63,453 bases of DNA from an uncultured Ruminococcus sp. (lineage in GTDB: Bacteria; Bacillota; Clostridia; Oscillospirales; Acutalibacteraceae), in assembly GCA_902800005.1 (NCBI GenBank), contig CADCCP010000003.1, positions 1 through 63,453 on the forward strand, given 5' to 3'. This document shows, one piece after another, positions 16,278 to 25,569 of the stretch (its first letter is position 1; each line of letters starts with the position of its first letter). The notes under the pieces are model-generated. The model had not been told where the DNA came from, searched no databases, and saw only the letters and a list, made by a program, of their open reading frames with translations. The position numbers and the translations under genes were made by a program.

Positions 16278-18521
16278 ATGTTGAAAACAAATTCAAGAAG
16301 ACATCTGCATTTTGTTTTGGGTATGCTGCTTATCATGTCCATGATAATGAGTACGTCATTCATAACAATGCCGCAGGTGCAGGCAGCGGAAAGAACTTTT
16401 ACAGTCGGATTTGATGCAGAGTTCCCGCCATACGGCTATAAAGATGCCAACGGCGAATATGTAGGCTTTGACTTGGACTTGGCTCAGGAGGTCTGCACAA
16501 GAAACGGCTGGACTCTCAAAAAACAGCCTATTGACTGGGATTTCAAGGACAAGGAACTTAACAGCGGTTCTATTGACTGTATCTGGAACGGCTTCACAAT
16601 TGACGGCAGGGAAAATGAATATACATGGTCTGTTCCCTATGTCGATAATTCACAAGTTGTTGTCGTAAAAAGCGGTTCTGATATAAAAACACTTGCTGAC
16701 CTCAAAGATAAAGTTGTCGTTGTACAGGCGGATTCCTCTGCACTTGCAGCCTTTACGGGAGATGATGCAAGTGATGAAAACAAGGCTCTTGCAAAGTCTT
16801 TTAAAGAATTGCAGCAGGTCGGTGACTACAACAGTGCTTTTTTAAATCTTGAAAGTGAAATGGTAGATGCCGTATGCCTTGATATAGGCGTGGCAAACTA
16901 TCAGATAGCCTCTCGTGGAAATAAATTCACCATGCTTGACGAAAAAGTGTCAAGCGAAAAGTATGGTATCGGTTTCAAAAAGGGTAATACAGAACTCAAA
17001 GACAAAGTCGAACAAACACTGTTTGCAATGGTCGGTGACGGCAAATTCATGGAGATCGCAAAAAAATGGGGACTTGAGAGCAGTGTATGTCTTACAGCTT
17101 CCGACACTTCCAAAACTGAAAGGACTACTTTGACAGTCGGTTTTGATGCGGAATTCCCGCCTTACGCCTATAAAGATGAAAACGGCGAATATGTAGGCTT
17201 CGATCTGGAATTGGCAGAAGAGGTCTGCAAAAGAAACGGCTGGACACTTATCAAACAGCCTATTGACTGGAATAACAAAGAGGAATCTCTCAACAGCAAT
17301 GCTGTCGATTGCATATGGAACGGCTTTACCATCAACGGCAGAGAAAATGATTATACATGGTCAGTGCCCTATATCGACAATTCACAAGTTATCGTTGTGA
17401 AAGCGGATTCTAAAATAAAGACTCTTTCAGACCTGAAAGGCAAAACTGTTGCTGTACAGACGGATTCTTCTGCACTTGATGCGTTTACGGGTGAGACCGC
17501 AAGTGAAAAAAATAAATCTCTCGCTCGATCCCTCAAGGAACTGAAACAGGTCGATGATTATACTGCTGCATTTGCGGAACTTGAAAACGGCACAGCAGAT
17601 GCCGTATGTCTTGATATGAGCGTAGCCGAATTTATGGTCGTTGCAAAGGCAAATAAGTTTGCAATTCTTGATGAACAGATCGCAAACGAACAATATGGCA
17701 TCGGTTTCAAAAAAGGCAATACGGAACTCAAAGATACCGTACAAAACACACTGTTTAAAATGAAAAGAGAAGGTGTTTTTGAAGAGATCGCCGGCAAGTG
17801 GGGATTGGAAAGATTTATCTGCCTGAATGAAAGCGACGCTCACCCCGAAGCCTATTCCTCAAAGGAAAAAATGTCTTTCGGTCAGATAGCCCTTCAGCTT
17901 TTGGACGGTGTATGGGCAACTTTGATAATATTCTTCCTTACACTGCTGTTCTCCATGCCGCTCGGACTTCTCCTTACTTTCATCAGAATGTCAAAACTCA
18001 AAGTCATTCAATTGGTAGCAAGGATATATATTTCAATAATGCGTGGTACACCTCTCATGTTACAGCTTATCGTTGTATTCTATGCACCTTACTATTTATT
18101 CGGCATTTCTCTCGGTCAGGATTACAGATTTTACGCTGTCATCATAGGCTTCTCACTCAACTATGCCGCCTATTTTGCGGAGATATTCCGTGCAGGCATA
18201 CAGTCCGTTCCAAACGGTCAGAGAGAGGCTGCTGCGGTTCTCGGCTACTCCAAGTCGCAGACTTTCGGCAAAATCATCTTCCCGCAGATGGTAAAACATA
18301 TCCTTCCTCCTGTCACAAATGAGATCATCACACTTGTCAAGGATACATCCCTTGCATTTGTTCTGACTTACATAGAGATGTTCACCATAGCAAAACAAAT
18401 CGCTGCTGCTCAGACAAGTATCGTACCGCTGTTTGCGGCAGGACTGTTCTATTATGTATTCAATATGCTCGTGGCGTTCCTTATGGGCAAACTTGAAAAA
18501 CGTCTGAATTACTATCGTTAA
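16278..18521 (+). CDS. Fused amino-acid ABC importer: two binding domains plus permease
   Basis: The start ATG 16278 (MLKTNSRRHLHF) follows GAAAGGA. The 747-residue protein has a signal or anchor helix (about 14-36), two tandem SBP_bac_3 binding domains (about 40-275 and 280-515), then a HisM/GlnP-type permease domain (about 540-747) with five helices and the EAAAVLGYSKSQTF coupling motif. The two binding domains are near duplicates, each with VGFDAEFPPY and the WSVPY motif with a downstream DNSQV. The layout matches lactococcal GlnP, in which two substrate domains feed one permease dimer. Polar amino acids such as glutamine are the probable cargo, but specificity is not proven. The partner ATPase follows. 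Confidence 0.9.
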   Translation: MLKTNSRRHLHFVLGMLLIMSMIMSTSFITMPQVQAAERTFTVGFDAEFPPYGYKDANGEYVGFDLDLAQEVCTRNGWTLKKQPIDWDFKDKELNSGSIDCIWNGFTIDGRENEYTWSVPYVDNSQVVVVKSGSDIKTLADLKDKVVVVQADSSALAAFTGDDASDENKALAKSFKELQQVGDYNSAFLNLESEMVDAVCLDIGVANYQIASRGNKFTMLDEKVSSEKYGIGFKKGNTELKDKVEQTLFAMVGDGKFMEIAKKWGLESSVCLTASDTSKTERTTLTVGFDAEFPPYAYKDENGEYVGFDLELAEEVCKRNGWTLIKQPIDWNNKEESLNSNAVDCIWNGFTINGRENDYTWSVPYIDNSQVIVVKADSKIKTLSDLKGKTVAVQTDSSALDAFTGETASEKNKSLARSLKELKQVDDYTAAFAELENGTADAVCLDMSVAEFMVVAKANKFAILDEQIANEQYGIGFKKGNTELKDTVQNTLFKMKREGVFEEIAGKWGLERFICLNESDAHPEAYSSKEKMSFGQIALQLLDGVWATLIIFFLTLLFSMPLGLLLTFIRMSKLKVIQLVARIYISIMRGTPLMLQLIVVFYAPYYLFGISLGQDYRFYAVIIGFSLNYAAYFAEIFRAGIQSVPNGQREAAAVLGYSKSQTFGKIIFPQMVKHILPPVTNEIITLVKDTSLAFVLTYIEMFTIAKQIAAAQTSIVPLFAAGLFYYVFNMLVAFLMGKLEKRLNYYR

Positions 18522-18536
18522 TGAGAGGTGATATAC

Positions 18537-19295
18537 ATGAAACTGCTTGAGATAAATAATCTTCAAAAGAGCTTTGACGGCAAGACCGTTTTAAAAGACA
18601 TAAGTATGTCTGTGGAAAAAGGCGAAGTCGTGTCGATACTCGGACCGTCAGGCTCCGGTAAATCAACTTTACTCAGATGTGCGACATTCCTTGAAACGAT
18701 GGATGCAGGTGAACTTTCATACGGCGGAAAGAAGATCGTTACCACAAAAGACGGTAAAGCCGTTTATCCGTCAAAGAGTGTCATGAAAGAGGCACATGAA
18801 AAATTCGGACTTGTATTCCAGAATTTCAATTTGTTTCCTCACTACAATGTATTGAAAAACGTGTCTGACGCTCCCATAAGTGTCATGAAGCGTGACAAAG
18901 CAGAGGCGCTTGAAGAAAGCAGAAAAATGCTTGCCAAAGTGGGACTTGCCGATAAAGAAAAGGCATATCCGTGTGAGCTGTCAGGCGGTCAGCAGCAGAG
19001 AGTTGCTATTGCAAGGGCATTGGTCATGAATCCCGATATACTCTACTTTGACGAGCCGACATCTGCACTTGATCCCGAAATCACAGCAGGTATCCTGCGT
19101 ATAATGAAGGAGCTTGCAGAGGAAAAAATGACAATGATAGTTGTCACCCATGAAATAGACTTTGCAAGAGCCGTTTCGGATAGAGTTATTTTCATGGACG
19201 GCGGAGTGATAGTCGAACAGGGCAAGCCCGAAGATGTCATTGATAACCCCAAGCATGAACGTACAAAAACTTTCCTTAAAAAACTTTCCGTATAA
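18537..19295 (+). CDS. glnQ: Polar amino-acid ABC transporter ATPase
   Basis: This 252-residue GlnQ/HisP-type ATPase powers the fused importer directly upstream. It shows Walker [10 protein letters not shown] (about 33-41), the Q-loop in [15 protein letters not shown], signature LSGGQQQR (about 148), Walker [15 protein letters not shown] and the VTHEIDFA switch histidine. The start ATG 18537 follows GAGAGGTG; a GTG three codons earlier overlaps that site. An insertion between Walker A and the Q-loop ([18 protein letters not shown]) is typical of some clostridial members. The symbol reflects family membership, not proven glutamine specificity. Confidence 0.9.
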   Translation: MKLLEINNLQKSFDGKTVLKDISMSVEKGEVVSILGPSGSGKSTLLRCATFLETMDAGELSYGGKKIVTTKDGKAVYPSKSVMKEAHEKFGLVFQNFNLFPHYNVLKNVSDAPISVMKRDKAEALEESRKMLAKVGLADKEKAYPCELSGGQQQRVAIARALVMNPDILYFDEPTSALDPEITAGILRIMKELAEEKMTMIVVTHEIDFARAVSDRVIFMDGGVIVEQGKPEDVIDNPKHERTKTFLKKLSV

Positions 19296-19336
19296 AAAAT
19301 ACTCCCCCGAACTGCATCAAAAGCAATTCGGGGGAA
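19294..19336. terminator. Terminator between glnQ and the DUF4179 gene
   Basis: Arms 19304-19311 and 19327-19334 (CCCCCGAA / TTCGGGGG) with additional inner pairing. The T-run is on the minus strand (complement of TATAAAAAATACT), so it chiefly ends the DUF4179 operon. Confidence 0.8.
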
Positions 19337-19340
19337 ATTG

Positions 19341-20687
19341 TTATTTCCACCAGCCCTCAGACCTTTTTCTTGTTACAAGCGGGATAGTATCACTGCCCTC
19401 ACCGTATATCTTCACTCCGACAAGATAAACAGCTTTGACATTTGCAGGGTCTATCGCTGTAAAGTTAAGGTCATCATCACAGAATTTATTATAGCCGAGT
19501 TCCACTCCGATAATATTCGGCTGACCATCAATGCGATCGGTATTGCCGGACATACCCAAACCGGTTCTGATTATAGTGCCGTCTTTCAGAACTATGTCAA
19601 GACCGCCGTATCTGTAAAATATATCGTTTTTTCTATCAAGTGTAGGGCCGCCTATCTGACTCCAATTCAAATCACCCCAATAAAATCCCTTGAGTGTTGC
19701 CCTGAACGGAGTTATCTCGATACTGCTGAATTTCATTTTTCCCTCTGCAATATCAAATTCTTTGGCATCGTCCATCTCTATTGATAATTTCTGCGGTTTG
19801 TAGTTCACGTCAAATGATATTTTATAATCTACGTCAATTTCCGTTATTGTCGTGATATAGTAACTTTCGGTTGATATATCATAATCAATTATTTGATTTT
19901 CCGCAAGGAGAGGTGTATATTTTTCTGTGATTTTTTCTACTTGGCTTTCATATATACTATTGTCATATTTTGCATTGTCGTTCATTTCCCGATAGTTATA
20001 TATGCGTTCACCTCTTGTATGCAAGTATATCTTTTCATCTGACAGTCCGATAGTTTTGCCTTGAAAGTCGTAATGGTCATAATTCATGTATTCAAGAAAG
20101 CCTTTTACAGTCTTTTCGTCCTTGAAATTATATTCTATTTTGCCACTCATCCATGTCAGCTTGTCTTCATATTCCTCTTGTGTATCGTTTTCATTGGGTG
20201 CAAGCTCCTTGAAAAATACCTGCTGGTCGTCATAAAATTTCATGTTGGTGTTATAAAGGTCTTTTTTGCTGTATGAAAGTACATAGCTGTTTGAAAGGTC
20301 ATCAGTAAAAGGCGTACCGTCCTTTTTGGTTATCTCGAACACCGCAAACAGCATATCTTCATCACATACAACGCCTTGCAAATCGACATTTGACTTGTCA
20401 CTCTCATACTGCACATTGTCGCCTGCATATACGAAAACTTCATCGGGAATGCCGATAAAGCCCTTGAAAGCATCTTTAAACGGACTTATGGCAATAACGC
20501 TTGTACCGATAACGGCAACTGCGGCAATAATGCCTATCACTCTTTTATTAAATTTTTTCTTTTTCCTGCCAAGACCGAGCTGACTGAATGCACCGTCCCT
20601 TACGGCATCGCTTCTCACAACTTTCTCCGTCACGATACTGTCAAGCTCATAATTCTCCATTATCCTGTCAAAAGCATTCTCTTTCAT
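19341..20687 (-). CDS. DUF4179 membrane protein, probable anti-sigma partner
   Basis: The start ATG 20687 (MKENAFDR) lies eight bases after GGGGG and two bases after the sigma-factor stop. The 448-residue protein has a short cytoplasmic N-terminal part (about 1-50), one membrane helix (about 51-69, RVIGIIAAVAVIGTSVIAIS), and a large extracytoplasmic beta-rich DUF4179 domain. DUF4179 proteins are regularly encoded after ECF-type sigma factors in clostridia and are thought to be their anti-sigma factors, sensing an envelope signal outside and holding the sigma factor inside. That role is inferred from gene order and topology; no ZAS motif is visible. Confidence 0.8.
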   Translation of the reverse strand: MKENAFDRIMENYELDSIVTEKVVRSDAVRDGAFSQLGLGRKKKKFNKRVIGIIAAVAVIGTSVIAISPFKDAFKGFIGIPDEVFVYAGDNVQYESDKSNVDLQGVVCDEDMLFAVFEITKKDGTPFTDDLSNSYVLSYSKKDLYNTNMKFYDDQQVFFKELAPNENDTQEEYEDKLTWMSGKIEYNFKDEKTVKGFLEYMNYDHYDFQGKTIGLSDEKIYLHTRGERIYNYREMNDNAKYDNSIYESQVEKITEKYTPLLAENQIIDYDISTESYYITTITEIDVDYKISFDVNYKPQKLSIEMDDAKEFDIAEGKMKFSSIEITPFRATLKGFYWGDLNWSQIGGPTLDRKNDIFYRYGGLDIVLKDGTIIRTGLGMSGNTDRIDGQPNIIGVELGYNKFCDDDLNFTAIDPANVKAVYLVGVKIYGEGSDTIPLVTRKRSEGWWK

Positions 20688-20689
20688 AA

Positions 20690-21343
20690 TCAATACCCCC
20701 TGTTGATAAGTGCATCTTTGAGTTTTTTTCTTGTTCTCTGCAATTTTGATTTCACCGTTTCGATATTGATACCCATTATTTCGGAAATCTCCTTGACAGG
20801 CTGATAATAGTAATAATGGCGGATAAGTATTTCCCTGTCAGGCTCTTTGAGGTTTGCTATTTCTTCTTTCAGGTCATGCACCAATCCCTGATTTTCGCAG
20901 TTTTCAAGAATATCACTGCTGTCTTTAATATCTATGTCATCAATATCAACGGTGTCAAAGCGGTTTTCACGTCTTAAACGGTCTTTTGCACGGCTCTTTG
21001 CGATCACGATTATGTACGGTTTCAGCATATTTACATCTATCTTTTCCGCATTCCTCCACAGAGTTACAAATACATCTGTTGTAACTTCCTCAATATCTTC
21101 ATTACTCAGATAACTGCATGAAATATTTTTGATGATGTTGGAAACAAGCGGTGTAAACCTGTATATAATTTCCTCAAAAGCCTTTTCATTACCCTTTTTA
21201 AGACGTTCTGCCAATTTTTTATCACTATCCGTTTTGACCACCTCGCTTTTTGAAAATCGGACAGCAAAGCTTATATTTTTTTCAAGAGAAGGATTTACTT
21301 TTATAAAAATACTCTGCTGTCCTTTCTGATAATATATACGCAT
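20690..21343 (-). CDS. ECF-type RNA polymerase sigma factor
   Basis: The product has sigma region 2 (about residues 45-115, from KLAERLKKGNEKAFEEI to the LKPYIIVIAKSRAKDRLRR segment) and region 4 (about 155-215, with VKEISEIMGINIETVKSKLQRTRKKLK). I use ATG 21343, which has GCGGAAAG upstream; this leaves about 37 residues in front of region 2, longer than usual. A GTG nearer region 2 lacks a ribosome binding site. The DUF4179 gene follows two bases downstream, so a signal-responsive sigma/anti-sigma pair is likely. Its targets are unknown; the adjacent envelope genes are candidates. Confidence 0.88.
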   Translation of the reverse strand: MRIYYQKGQQSIFIKVNPSLEKNISFAVRFSKSEVVKTDSDKKLAERLKKGNEKAFEEIIYRFTPLVSNIIKNISCSYLSNEDIEEVTTDVFVTLWRNAEKIDVNMLKPYIIVIAKSRAKDRLRRENRFDTVDIDDIDIKDSSDILENCENQGLVHDLKEEIANLKEPDREILIRHYYYYQPVKEISEIMGINIETVKSKLQRTRKKLKDALINRGY

Positions 21344-21367
21344 GAAACTTTCCGCAGGGTGCAAAAA

Positions 21368-21418
21368 ATAACAATAACTTTCCCCGAACACAACTTTATG
21401 TCATGCTCGGGGAAAGTT
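21368..21418 (-). terminator. Terminator of the PadR-HAAS-DUF4097 operon
   Basis: Arms 21376-21387 and 21407-21418 (12 bp, AACTTTCCCCGA and complement) end in a T-rich stretch on the minus strand, directly after the DUF4097 stop. Confidence 0.8.
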
Positions 21419-22347
21419 TATTTTTCTTTTATATCGATATTGCCGTTGACGGTCTTGAAGTAATAATCACCGTTGCTGTCAACTTTGTTTGGAACAGATA
21501 CATTGCCATTGACACTTCTGCCGACACACTTTTTATCAGGCACTACTGTTCCCGTGATACTGCCATTGACAGTTTCTATATCTATCCTGTCGGAAACAGT
21601 CGTGCCAAATTTGATACTGCCGTTGGTAGAATGTGCACACAAGTACACGACTGTATCTCCGTCAAGTTCAATATTGCCGTTTGTCGTGGAAAAATCAGCC
21701 GTTTCTGCACTTTTGATATTCTTTGCAGTAATTTTTCCGTTGACTGTATCCGCATGGATTTTTCCGCTTATCTCGCCGCTAAGATTTATCTCACCGTTTG
21801 TCGCTTCAACAGACACCCATTTTGTAATATTGGCATTCAAGCCGATTTTTCCGTTCACGGTATGAATGTTTGCCTTATCAAACGTGAAATCACTCGGTAC
21901 GGAAATATCACTGTTTACGGAACTCACCGCTAATTCATTATAAGCCTTTTCGGGCAGATATATCTGTACTTTACGATCTCCCTTGAATAAGGGCATGATT
22001 TTTTCATACCATGCCCTTTCGTCACGGTATAAAACTCTCAGATAATTTTTTTCCAATTTATCGCTTTTTTTATCGACAAAACATTCATGGTATGTCCTGT
22101 CGCTGTCATAACAAACAATTTTGCACGTCTTTTCATCTGACGGATACAATTCTATATCGTCCGTTTCCTCAATAATATGAACCACTTCAAAGCTGTCTGT
22201 TATGTCAAAGACTTTCTTTTCAAAAGTCATGTCCGAGAAATTTCTCATGTCAAAACCTACTCCCAACAGTGATATAAATATCATCAACGCACCTGCCAAG
22301 ACAAGTGCAAGTGATACAAGCAGACTTATTTTCGTTGACTTTTTCAT
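21418..22347 (-). CDS. DUF4097 repeat (toast-rack) protein
   Basis: The 309-residue protein has one N-terminal membrane helix (about 7-31), then a DUF4097 domain with at least seven repeats ending in the motif [TS]-x-N-G-x-[IV] (VNGKI, TNGEI, VNGKI, TNGNI, TNGSI, VNGSI, VNGNV, VNGNI). Such repeats build a beta-solenoid outside the membrane. It overlaps the HAAS gene by four bases. The order PadR, HAAS, DUF4097 is a recurring Firmicute operon thought to respond to envelope stress, but the biochemical role of DUF4097 is not known. Confidence 0.88.
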   Translation of the reverse strand: MKKSTKISLLVSLALVLAGALMIFISLLGVGFDMRNFSDMTFEKKVFDITDSFEVVHIIEETDDIELYPSDEKTCKIVCYDSDRTYHECFVDKKSDKLEKNYLRVLYRDERAWYEKIMPLFKGDRKVQIYLPEKAYNELAVSSVNSDISVPSDFTFDKANIHTVNGKIGLNANITKWVSVEATNGEINLSGEISGKIHADTVNGKITAKNIKSAETADFSTTNGNIELDGDTVVYLCAHSTNGSIKFGTTVSDRIDIETVNGSITGTVVPDKKCVGRSVNGNVSVPNKVDSNGDYYFKTVNGNIDIKEK

Positions 22348-22949
22348 TTTGCAGTCCCCCTTCTTCCCGCAAGCGAGGATTTCACATTTTTAAAGCACTT
22401 TCCCGTGATATGTATGCACCCGAAAGTAACTCTTAATGCCCCGATAAATACTGGTATCGACAAGCCTAAAAGCACCATTCCGCAGCCGAATAAAAACAAT
22501 CCCCATAAAGCATGACCGCCGAAAATGCTCACAAAAAGTGAAATTACAGTTGCCAATCCCGACACCGCAAATGACAATGCCACGACATAAATGCAGAATA
22601 TCAGCACCCACAATACCAAGTACAATGAAAATGCTACCGCTATCAAAGATATGCCTATCGGGAACCATACAGGAAAGCCTACTGCGATCAAAACTATTTC
22701 CCATGCACTCAATTTTCTTTTGGGAGTAACTTTTGTTTTAAGCAGCTTTTCAACTGGCATATCGTTTATAATTCTGTCGGCGATCTCTCCGACACTTCCC
22801 ATAGCTTTTACAGCCTGTTCTTCCGTCAAGCCGTCCTCTGTCCTGTCGTCTATCATCTCGGAATAGTATTCAAGAGATTTTTCCCTGTCCTCTTTGGGAA
22901 TACCCTGCAATCTCTCCGACAGGGCATTTAAAAATTCCTGTTTAGTCAT
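22344..22949 (-). CDS. HAAS/DUF1700 membrane protein
   Basis: The N-terminal 60 residues (MTKQEFLNALSERLQGIP then EYYSEMIDDRTEDGLTEEQAV) form the three-helix HAAS domain that binds PadR-type regulators or other partners; the rest (about 80-180) has four membrane helices rich in Gly and Val. The 201-residue length is normal. It overlaps padR by eight bases and the DUF4097 gene by four. I infer that it links a membrane state to the regulator or to DUF4097. Confidence 0.88.
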   Translation of the reverse strand: MTKQEFLNALSERLQGIPKEDREKSLEYYSEMIDDRTEDGLTEEQAVKAMGSVGEIADRIINDMPVEKLLKTKVTPKRKLSAWEIVLIAVGFPVWFPIGISLIAVAFSLYLVLWVLIFCIYVVALSFAVSGLATVISLFVSIFGGHALWGLFLFGCGMVLLGLSIPVFIGALRVTFGCIHITGKCFKNVKSSLAGRRGTAK

Positions 22950-23262
22950 TGTTATCGTTCTCCCTTGTCACAAAGTTGTAAATATCCATGATTTCCTGCC
23001 ACTCGTCTGCAAAAGCTTTCAGCCTGTCAAGACCGTTTTGCGTGATGTGGTAATATTTGCGAAGCCTGCCGTTGTGTTCAACGGACTTCACCGTGAGCAT
23101 TTCCGCACTTTCAAGCCTTCTGAGTATCGGGTACAGCGTTGACTCCGACATCTCAATATACGGCTTTATGTCTTTGATAATTTTATAGCCGTAAGAATCC
23201 TCGTTCTTGATAGCTGCCAAAACGCACACTTCCAGCAATCCTCTTTTTATCTGAGTATCCAT
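22942..23262 (-). CDS. PadR-family transcriptional regulator
   Basis: The 106-residue protein starts at ATG 23262 (MDTQIKRGLLEVCVL), eight bases after GGGGG. The winged-helix domain (about 8-80) has SYGYKIIKDI and the recognition segment SESTLYPILRRLESAEML, with the wing HNGRLRKYYHIT; a short dimerisation helix follows. It is the PadR-s2 short type. The palindrome at 23281-23305 lies on its own promoter, so autorepression is the simplest model. Effector unknown; the co-transcribed HAAS protein may modulate it. Confidence 0.92.
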   Translation of the reverse strand: MDTQIKRGLLEVCVLAAIKNEDSYGYKIIKDIKPYIEMSESTLYPILRRLESAEMLTVKSVEHNGRLRKYYHITQNGLDRLKAFADEWQEIMDIYNFVTRENDNND

Positions 23263-23280
23263 CAAATACCCCCTTTCACA

Positions 23281-23313
23281 TAATACTATACACCACATAG
23301 TATTATTTGTCAA
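23281..23313 (-). promoter_or_regulatory. padR promoter with overlapping palindromic operator
   Basis: On the minus strand TTGACA (23308-23313) and TATAGT (23285-23290) are 17 bp apart. A perfect inverted repeat TAATACTAT-N7-ATAGTATTA (23281-23305) covers the -10 and most of the spacer. A PadR dimer bound here would block polymerase. Confidence 0.85.
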
Positions 23314-23338
23314 GAGGTATTTTTCAATTAAATCGTGA

Positions 23339-23376
23339 CAAACAAAAACAGCGGAGAACAAATTCTGTTCTCCGCC
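23339..23376 (-). terminator. Terminator of the ABC-2 permease operon
   Basis: Arms 23351-23360 and 23366-23375 (GCGGAGAACA / TGTTCTCCGC) followed on the minus strand by TGTTTTTGTTTG, just after the gene at 23381. Confidence 0.85.
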
Positions 23377-23380
23377 GATA

Positions 23381-23890
23381 TTATCTTGACAAAAAGGGTT
23401 TTGCATCACAAACGCTTTGGCAGAACGGTATGATATATTTTTCTGCCATGTCCAATTCGTCTGCAAATATAAAGGTTTTTATCGTGTTCATGTCAAGTTT
23501 TTTGGTACGGCTATTTTTCAAAGTTTGTACGTTTTTAGAAAAGTACAAATTGTAAGTTGCACCTTTGTAGCGAGTTTCGCCCGAATAGCAGATACCGTAA
23601 TCATGCACTTCCGTCCATCTGATATACTGCCGTTTTAGAACGCTTTTGCATGAAATACCTGTGCTGTTTATAGTGAGTTGCTTAGAACCTAAATCCAGTT
23701 CATACATACCAAAAGTTATCAGAACAACCGAATATGCAAGCGGAACGAAAAATTCAGAAATATTTATTGCACTCATTCTGAATCGCAGCAACATCACGAA
23801 AACAAATATTCCTTCCGCTACAACAGCTATGCCGACTGCCATATGTAATGCTCTCGGCTTTAATGTTATGTTATCCCGTGTTATCTCCAC
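23381..23890 (-). CDS. Two-helix membrane protein, STM3941-like
   Basis: I choose GTG 23890, because AAAGGAG lies eight bases before it; upstream codons of the open frame run into the preceding gene. The 169-residue product would start MEITRDNITLKPRALH, then two membrane helices (about 18-38 and 44-62), then a cytoplasmic beta-rich domain with the WTEVHDYGIC element. The helix-pair and following strand-rich domain resemble STM3941-type proteins with a PH-like fold. It is the last gene of the operon with two ABC-2 permeases. Function unknown. Confidence 0.65.
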   Translation of the reverse strand: MEITRDNITLKPRALHMAVGIAVVAEGIFVFVMLLRFRMSAINISEFFVPLAYSVVLITFGMYELDLGSKQLTINSTGISCKSVLKRQYIRWTEVHDYGICYSGETRYKGATYNLYFSKNVQTLKNSRTKKLDMNTIKTFIFADELDMAEKYIIPFCQSVCDAKPFLSR

Positions 23891-23927
23891 AACAAACGCT
23901 CCTTTCACATCTTGATTGTACATAGTT

Positions 23928-24719
23928 TCAGCTTCCCGCACTCTCGTAAGCGGAAAGTCCCTTGTGCCAGATAAAGAGGGCTATTGCCATGAAAATAAGG
24001 GATATAACGACAGTACCGCCAATGTTGAAAATAGGATCTTGACCTGTCAGGAAGTACAGTGCAGGGTAATATCCCGTAAATGCAAAAGGGATAATGTAAG
24101 TAATAAGTGTGCGGATAAATTGAGAATAAATTGTCGTAGGGTACTTTGCAAACTCATTCATTCCGTAAACCATTTGTATAATAAAACCGCTGCTTTTTAT
24201 CCAAAATGCCAATGCACCCGTTGCGATTTTTATAGCCGTATATATCATTGCCGAAAACGGTATCACAATAATAAACAGTATTATACTTAAAGGCGTTATG
24301 TATAAATTGACACTTCCCGACACATATATCATCAGGGCTATGCCGACAACTAATTCACCGACAGCGTCAACTTGAAAAGTTTCAGCTATGACATGGAAAA
24401 GGGGATCGATAGGTCTTGTCAGATACTTGTCAAAATCGCCTTTTTTCACGATAAAGTAGCCTACACACCAGAGATTGTCTGTCAAAAGGTGGTCAATGCC
24501 TTTTGGTATCTGGGAAAAGCCGTAGATAAAAACGATCTGTTCAAAAGTGAAACCGTCAAGATGAGGTATCTGTGAAAAGATGATGAAAATAAATGCAATA
24601 CCGATAGCCTGATCTATGAGAAAGCTGACCGCACCCGTCAGAAAATCCGCTTTGTATTCCATAATGCGTTTTAAGTTCTGTGCAACGAGTATCCTGTATA
24701 TTCTTAAAAATCGACGCAT
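23928..24719 (-). CDS. ABC-2 permease, COG3694 type
   Basis: The start is ATG 24719 (MRRFLRIYRI), after AGGGGG. The 264-residue, six-helix protein fits the COG3694 permease group, seen in FWIKSSGFIIQ and the middle segment GDFDKYLTRPIDPLF, which is the coupling region typical of these proteins. COG3694 permeases work as heterodimers with a COG4587 permease (the next gene upstream) and an ATPase of the COG4586 type. No such ATPase is encoded next to them here. Substrate unknown. Confidence 0.85.
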   Translation of the reverse strand: MRRFLRIYRILVAQNLKRIMEYKADFLTGAVSFLIDQAIGIAFIFIIFSQIPHLDGFTFEQIVFIYGFSQIPKGIDHLLTDNLWCVGYFIVKKGDFDKYLTRPIDPLFHVIAETFQVDAVGELVVGIALMIYVSGSVNLYITPLSIILFIIVIPFSAMIYTAIKIATGALAFWIKSSGFIIQMVYGMNEFAKYPTTIYSQFIRTLITYIIPFAFTGYYPALYFLTGQDPIFNIGGTVVISLIFMAIALFIWHKGLSAYESAGS

Positions 24720-24720
24720 A

Positions 24721-25569
24721 TTAACCCCCTTGTACACTAAGACGTTTCACTGCATGAAACCATATCAGCTTTGACAGGGCATATGTAAGAACAGCCCATA
24801 CAGCTTGTACGGCAATTCGGAATATGATCTCATTCGTACCGTATTTTCCCATGTATATCATGACGGGAGTGTAACTCATAGATGAAAACGGCATATATTC
24901 AAGAATTTTTCTGAGGGTATCGGGCATGAATGCAAGCGGTATGAGAGTACCCGAAAGAAATTTGAGAATACTGTTTTTGAGAATGTTCATTCCCCAGAGA
25001 TTTTTAACATAGAATGCCATGAAGCCGAAACATAAATTCACTCTGAATGAGATAAGATATGCAAGCATAACGCTGACAAGATACAATGCAAAATTTACCC
25101 AGTCAAACATGACATTTCCGACAGCGAAAAACCTGTATATTTCTATACCGACTATCATAGGCAGGGCAAATATAATAAAAGTCATGAATGTACCGCCAAG
25201 TTCATTTGAAAGATAACTGAGGTCTGTATTGACGGGCTTTATGAGTCTCATGGAAATACTGCCGTCCTTTATCTCCTCGCCCACATTGTCACCGGCAGAA
25301 CTGAAAGTAAGATGATTTGTCACACTTGAAAGAAACAGATAGAGTGTCATATCCACCATTGAAAAACCCATGAAATCATTTCCGCCTGACGATTTAAAGA
25401 CAGCTTTCCACAGATAGTACATGACAAAACAATAAATAAGTCCTCCTATAACAAATCCAAAAAAATTCATTCTGTAAGCAATAAGAGATTGTATTCCCGC
25501 CTTCATAAAAGGAACATACTGTTTTTTGATTTTTTTGAACGTAATTATCGCCTCATTCCGTATCTTCAT
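24721..25569 (-). CDS. ABC-2 permease, COG4587 type
   Basis: This 282-residue, six-helix protein is the partner permease. KSSGGNDFMGFSMVDMTLYL and the coupling segment IKDGSISMRLIKPVNTDL are family marks. The start is probably ATG 25569, which overlaps the preceding PH-domain gene by 17 bp and has no strong ribosome binding site, so translation would rely on coupling. It ends one base before the start of its partner. With the ATPase missing from the locus, the energy source must be encoded elsewhere. Confidence 0.82.
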   Translation of the reverse strand: MKIRNEAIITFKKIKKQYVPFMKAGIQSLIAYRMNFFGFVIGGLIYCFVMYYLWKAVFKSSGGNDFMGFSMVDMTLYLFLSSVTNHLTFSSAGDNVGEEIKDGSISMRLIKPVNTDLSYLSNELGGTFMTFIIFALPMIVGIEIYRFFAVGNVMFDWVNFALYLVSVMLAYLISFRVNLCFGFMAFYVKNLWGMNILKNSILKFLSGTLIPLAFMPDTLRKILEYMPFSSMSYTPVMIYMGKYGTNEIIFRIAVQAVWAVLTYALSKLIWFHAVKRLSVQGG

